In this document: piece after piece, positions 38,172 to 39,572 of the stretch | Numbering within the stretch: position 1 is the first letter of the stretch | Layout of the letters: the number at the start of each line of letters is the position of its first letter | IMG/VR virus record: IMGVR_UViG_3300028025_000793 | Coordinates: 1-39,572 of that record | Direction: 5' to 3' (one strand) | DNA: 39,572 nt | From: a virus | Translations under genes and position numbers: made by a program | Notes under the pieces: generated by a model | Seen by the model: only the letters and a program-made list of their open reading frames with translations | The model's database searches: none | What the model was told of the DNA's origin: nothing

Positions 38172-39572
38172 ATGGCTGATCTAATCCCCCCAATGCTTAT
38201 CAAACTACAAGCAGATGTAAGTGAATTAAAATCAGGGCTGGCTAATGCAGAAAATGCAATTAAAGGCGTAGATAAATCTGTACAACAAGCCTCAACAGGC
38301 ATGACTAATTTTGCTACAAAAATCAAACAAATTGGCGCATCAATAGGTATTGCTTTTGCTGGCACTCAGGTTTTGCAATTTGGTAGAGATGTTATTGCTC
38401 AGGCAATGGAAGCAGAAGCCCAACAACAGCGCTTGTACCAATTGATGAGGGTTGGAACTGGCGCAACTGATGAGCAGATAGCCTCTCTTAACGCTCAGGC
38501 AGATGCCCTAGAAAGAGTAGGCGTAGTAACAGGTTCAAACATTACGCAGACGCAATCACAGTTGGCAACATTCAACTTGCAAACCGACACAATCAAAAGG
38601 CTTACTCCTGCAATTCTTGATTATGTAACAGCGGAAAAAGGCGCAAACGCAAGCGCTGATGAGTTTAAGCAAATGACTAACGGCCTAGCCCAGGCTCTTA
38701 ACGGTAACTTTGGATCTCTTACCAGGGTGGGCTTTGTGCTTGATGATCACACAAAGAAACTTATTTCATCAGGTACAGAGGCAGAGCGATCTGCGGCAAT
38801 TGTTGATGTTCTCAATTCAACTTACAAAGGCTTCAATGAAGAATTACGCAATACCCCTGCGGGTCAGATGCAAGCATTACGAAATGACTTTGACAAAATA
38901 AAAGAAGATTTAGGTAAAAAATTATTGCCTGCTTTATTAGCCGTTACTGGTTTCTTAACTGGCACACTCTTTCCTGCTTTACGAACAACAGGTAAATTTT
39001 TTCAAGAAAACGCTAATGCAATTAAATTGTACTCTGCAATGGTTTTGACTTTAGTTGCCTCATTTTATGCTTACAGGGCCGCTTTAGTTGTAACTAAAGT
39101 TGCTCAACAGGGTTTTGTTGTCATGCAAACTATTATGAAAGGCGCAACACTAGCCTCAATTGCATCTACTAATGGGCTTGCCGCTTCTATGCTTTTGTTA
39201 AATGCGGCTATTCGCGCTAATCCAATTGGCTTAATTATCACAGGGGTTATTGCTTTAGGCGCGGCGTTTGTTTATGCCTGGAAAAATAGTGAAACATTTA
39301 GGGTTGTTGTAATTAAAGCCATGCAAGCGGTATTAAATTCTTTTGCTAAAGTTTCTGAATTTGCAGGTAAATTCTTTAGCATGTTAGGCAAGATCCCTGG
39401 CATGGGTTGGGCTAAATCAATAGGTAAAGGCCTTGATGATGTTTCTAACAAAATTACCGCAACAAGCAACAAACTTGCACTTTTACAAACTGGGGCTACG
39501 GGTATTGCCGCAAAACAAGATGCGGCGCTTGCAGGCCGTGGCCCTGGATCTACGGGCGGATCAGGCGGAGGC
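38172..39572 (+). CDS. Tape measure protein, N-terminal part (runs off the window)
   Basis: The frame is open to the last base (467 codons). 'MLIKLQADVSELKSGLANAE' and 'IKGVDKSVQQASTGMTNFAT' begin the helical N-terminus. A typical 'GNFGSLTRVGFVLDDHTKKL' segment and 'TPAGQMQALRNDFDKIKEDL' follow. Then come several hydrophobic stretches (about residues 245-275, 290-315 and 330-370, 'AIRANPIGLIITGVIALGAA') and a Gly/Ser linker 'GRGPGSTGGSGGG' at the cut. This gene and the C-terminal part at 2-1144 are the same protein. Combined visible length is at least 847 residues. Confidence 0.88.
   Translation, partial: MADLIPPMLIKLQADVSELKSGLANAENAIKGVDKSVQQASTGMTNFATKIKQIGASIGIAFAGTQVLQFGRDVIAQAMEAEAQQQRLYQLMRVGTGATDEQIASLNAQADALERVGVVTGSNITQTQSQLATFNLQTDTIKRLTPAILDYVTAEKGANASADEFKQMTNGLAQALNGNFGSLTRVGFVLDDHTKKLISSGTEAERSAAIVDVLNSTYKGFNEELRNTPAGQMQALRNDFDKIKEDLGKKLLPALLAVTGFLTGTLFPALRTTGKFFQENANAIKLYSAMVLTLVASFYAYRAALVVTKVAQQGFVVMQTIMKGATLASIASTNGLAASMLLLNAAIRANPIGLIITGVIALGAAFVYAWKNSETFRVVVIKAMQAVLNSFAKVSEFAGKFFSMLGKIPGMGWAKSIGKGLDDVSNKITATSNKLALLQTGATGIAAKQDAALAGRGPGSTGGSGGG

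Noticed and set aside
1-39572. tRNA genes, insertion sequences and prophage attachment sites
   Set aside because: None was recognised by reading; no transposase or integrase frame is present.

Overview
The window is a nearly complete genome of a tailed phage with siphovirus-type tail genes, opened inside the tape measure gene. The 3' part of that gene lies at 2-1144 and the 5' part at 38172-39572. The gene set is moderately AT-rich, tightly packed (many ATGA or TAATG junctions) and almost entirely on the + strand. A WhiB-family regulator (14618-14986) points strongly to an actinobacterial host. Together with the base composition and several tail genes of a type common in aquatic phages, this suggests a freshwater or marine actinobacterium such as the low-GC Nanopelagicales (acI); that last step is inference. 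I see no integrase, repressor, DNA polymerase or tRNA, so the phage is probably lytic or at least uses the host replisome.

Layout. 1-6018: end of tape measure, distal tail protein, small tail/baseplate proteins, and three paralogous glycine-rich adhesin-like tail proteins. 6084-8111: a DUF6065-like protein, a baseplate-hub-like tail protein and a small protein. 8128-9539: lysis cassette (membrane coiled-coil protein overlapped by a small lipoprotein, holin-like membrane proteins, CHAP endolysin), closed by a terminator at 9567-9592. 9636-19816: early/accessory region with many short genes: metallophosphoesterase, ERF-like annealing protein, Fe-S PD-(D/E)XK nuclease, WhiB, DUF1376 replication protein, RusA, HNH nuclease, SSB, a MerR/excisionase-like HTH protein, several tiny zinc-ribbon and membrane proteins, and an exported lysozyme-like transglycosylase. 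Two small minus-strand genes (11104-11441) interrupt this region. 19871-19901: terminator. 19948-24407: terminase small and large subunits, a small structural protein and a 712-residue collagen-like protein. 24408-26623: minus-strand module of FkbM methyltransferase, TPR protein and glycosidase-like beta-propeller. 26707-39572: portal, MuF-metallopeptidase fusion, protease-scaffold polyprotein, major capsid protein, connectors, major tail protein, frameshifted tail assembly chaperone and tape measure.

The structural genes form the usual terminase-portal-protease-capsid-connector-tail order. The collagen-like gene and the minus-strand sugar-modification-like module are inserted between terminase and portal. 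The early recombination genes (annealing protein, exonuclease, SSB, RusA, phosphoesterase) fit recombination-dependent replication on host polymerases. Terminators after the capsid and major tail genes fit separate high expression of these two proteins. Three operon-leading genes (8128, 19948 and, less clearly, the minus-strand 26623) have a -10-like hexamer 6-7 bases before ATG and no ribosome binding site, which suggests leaderless transcripts.
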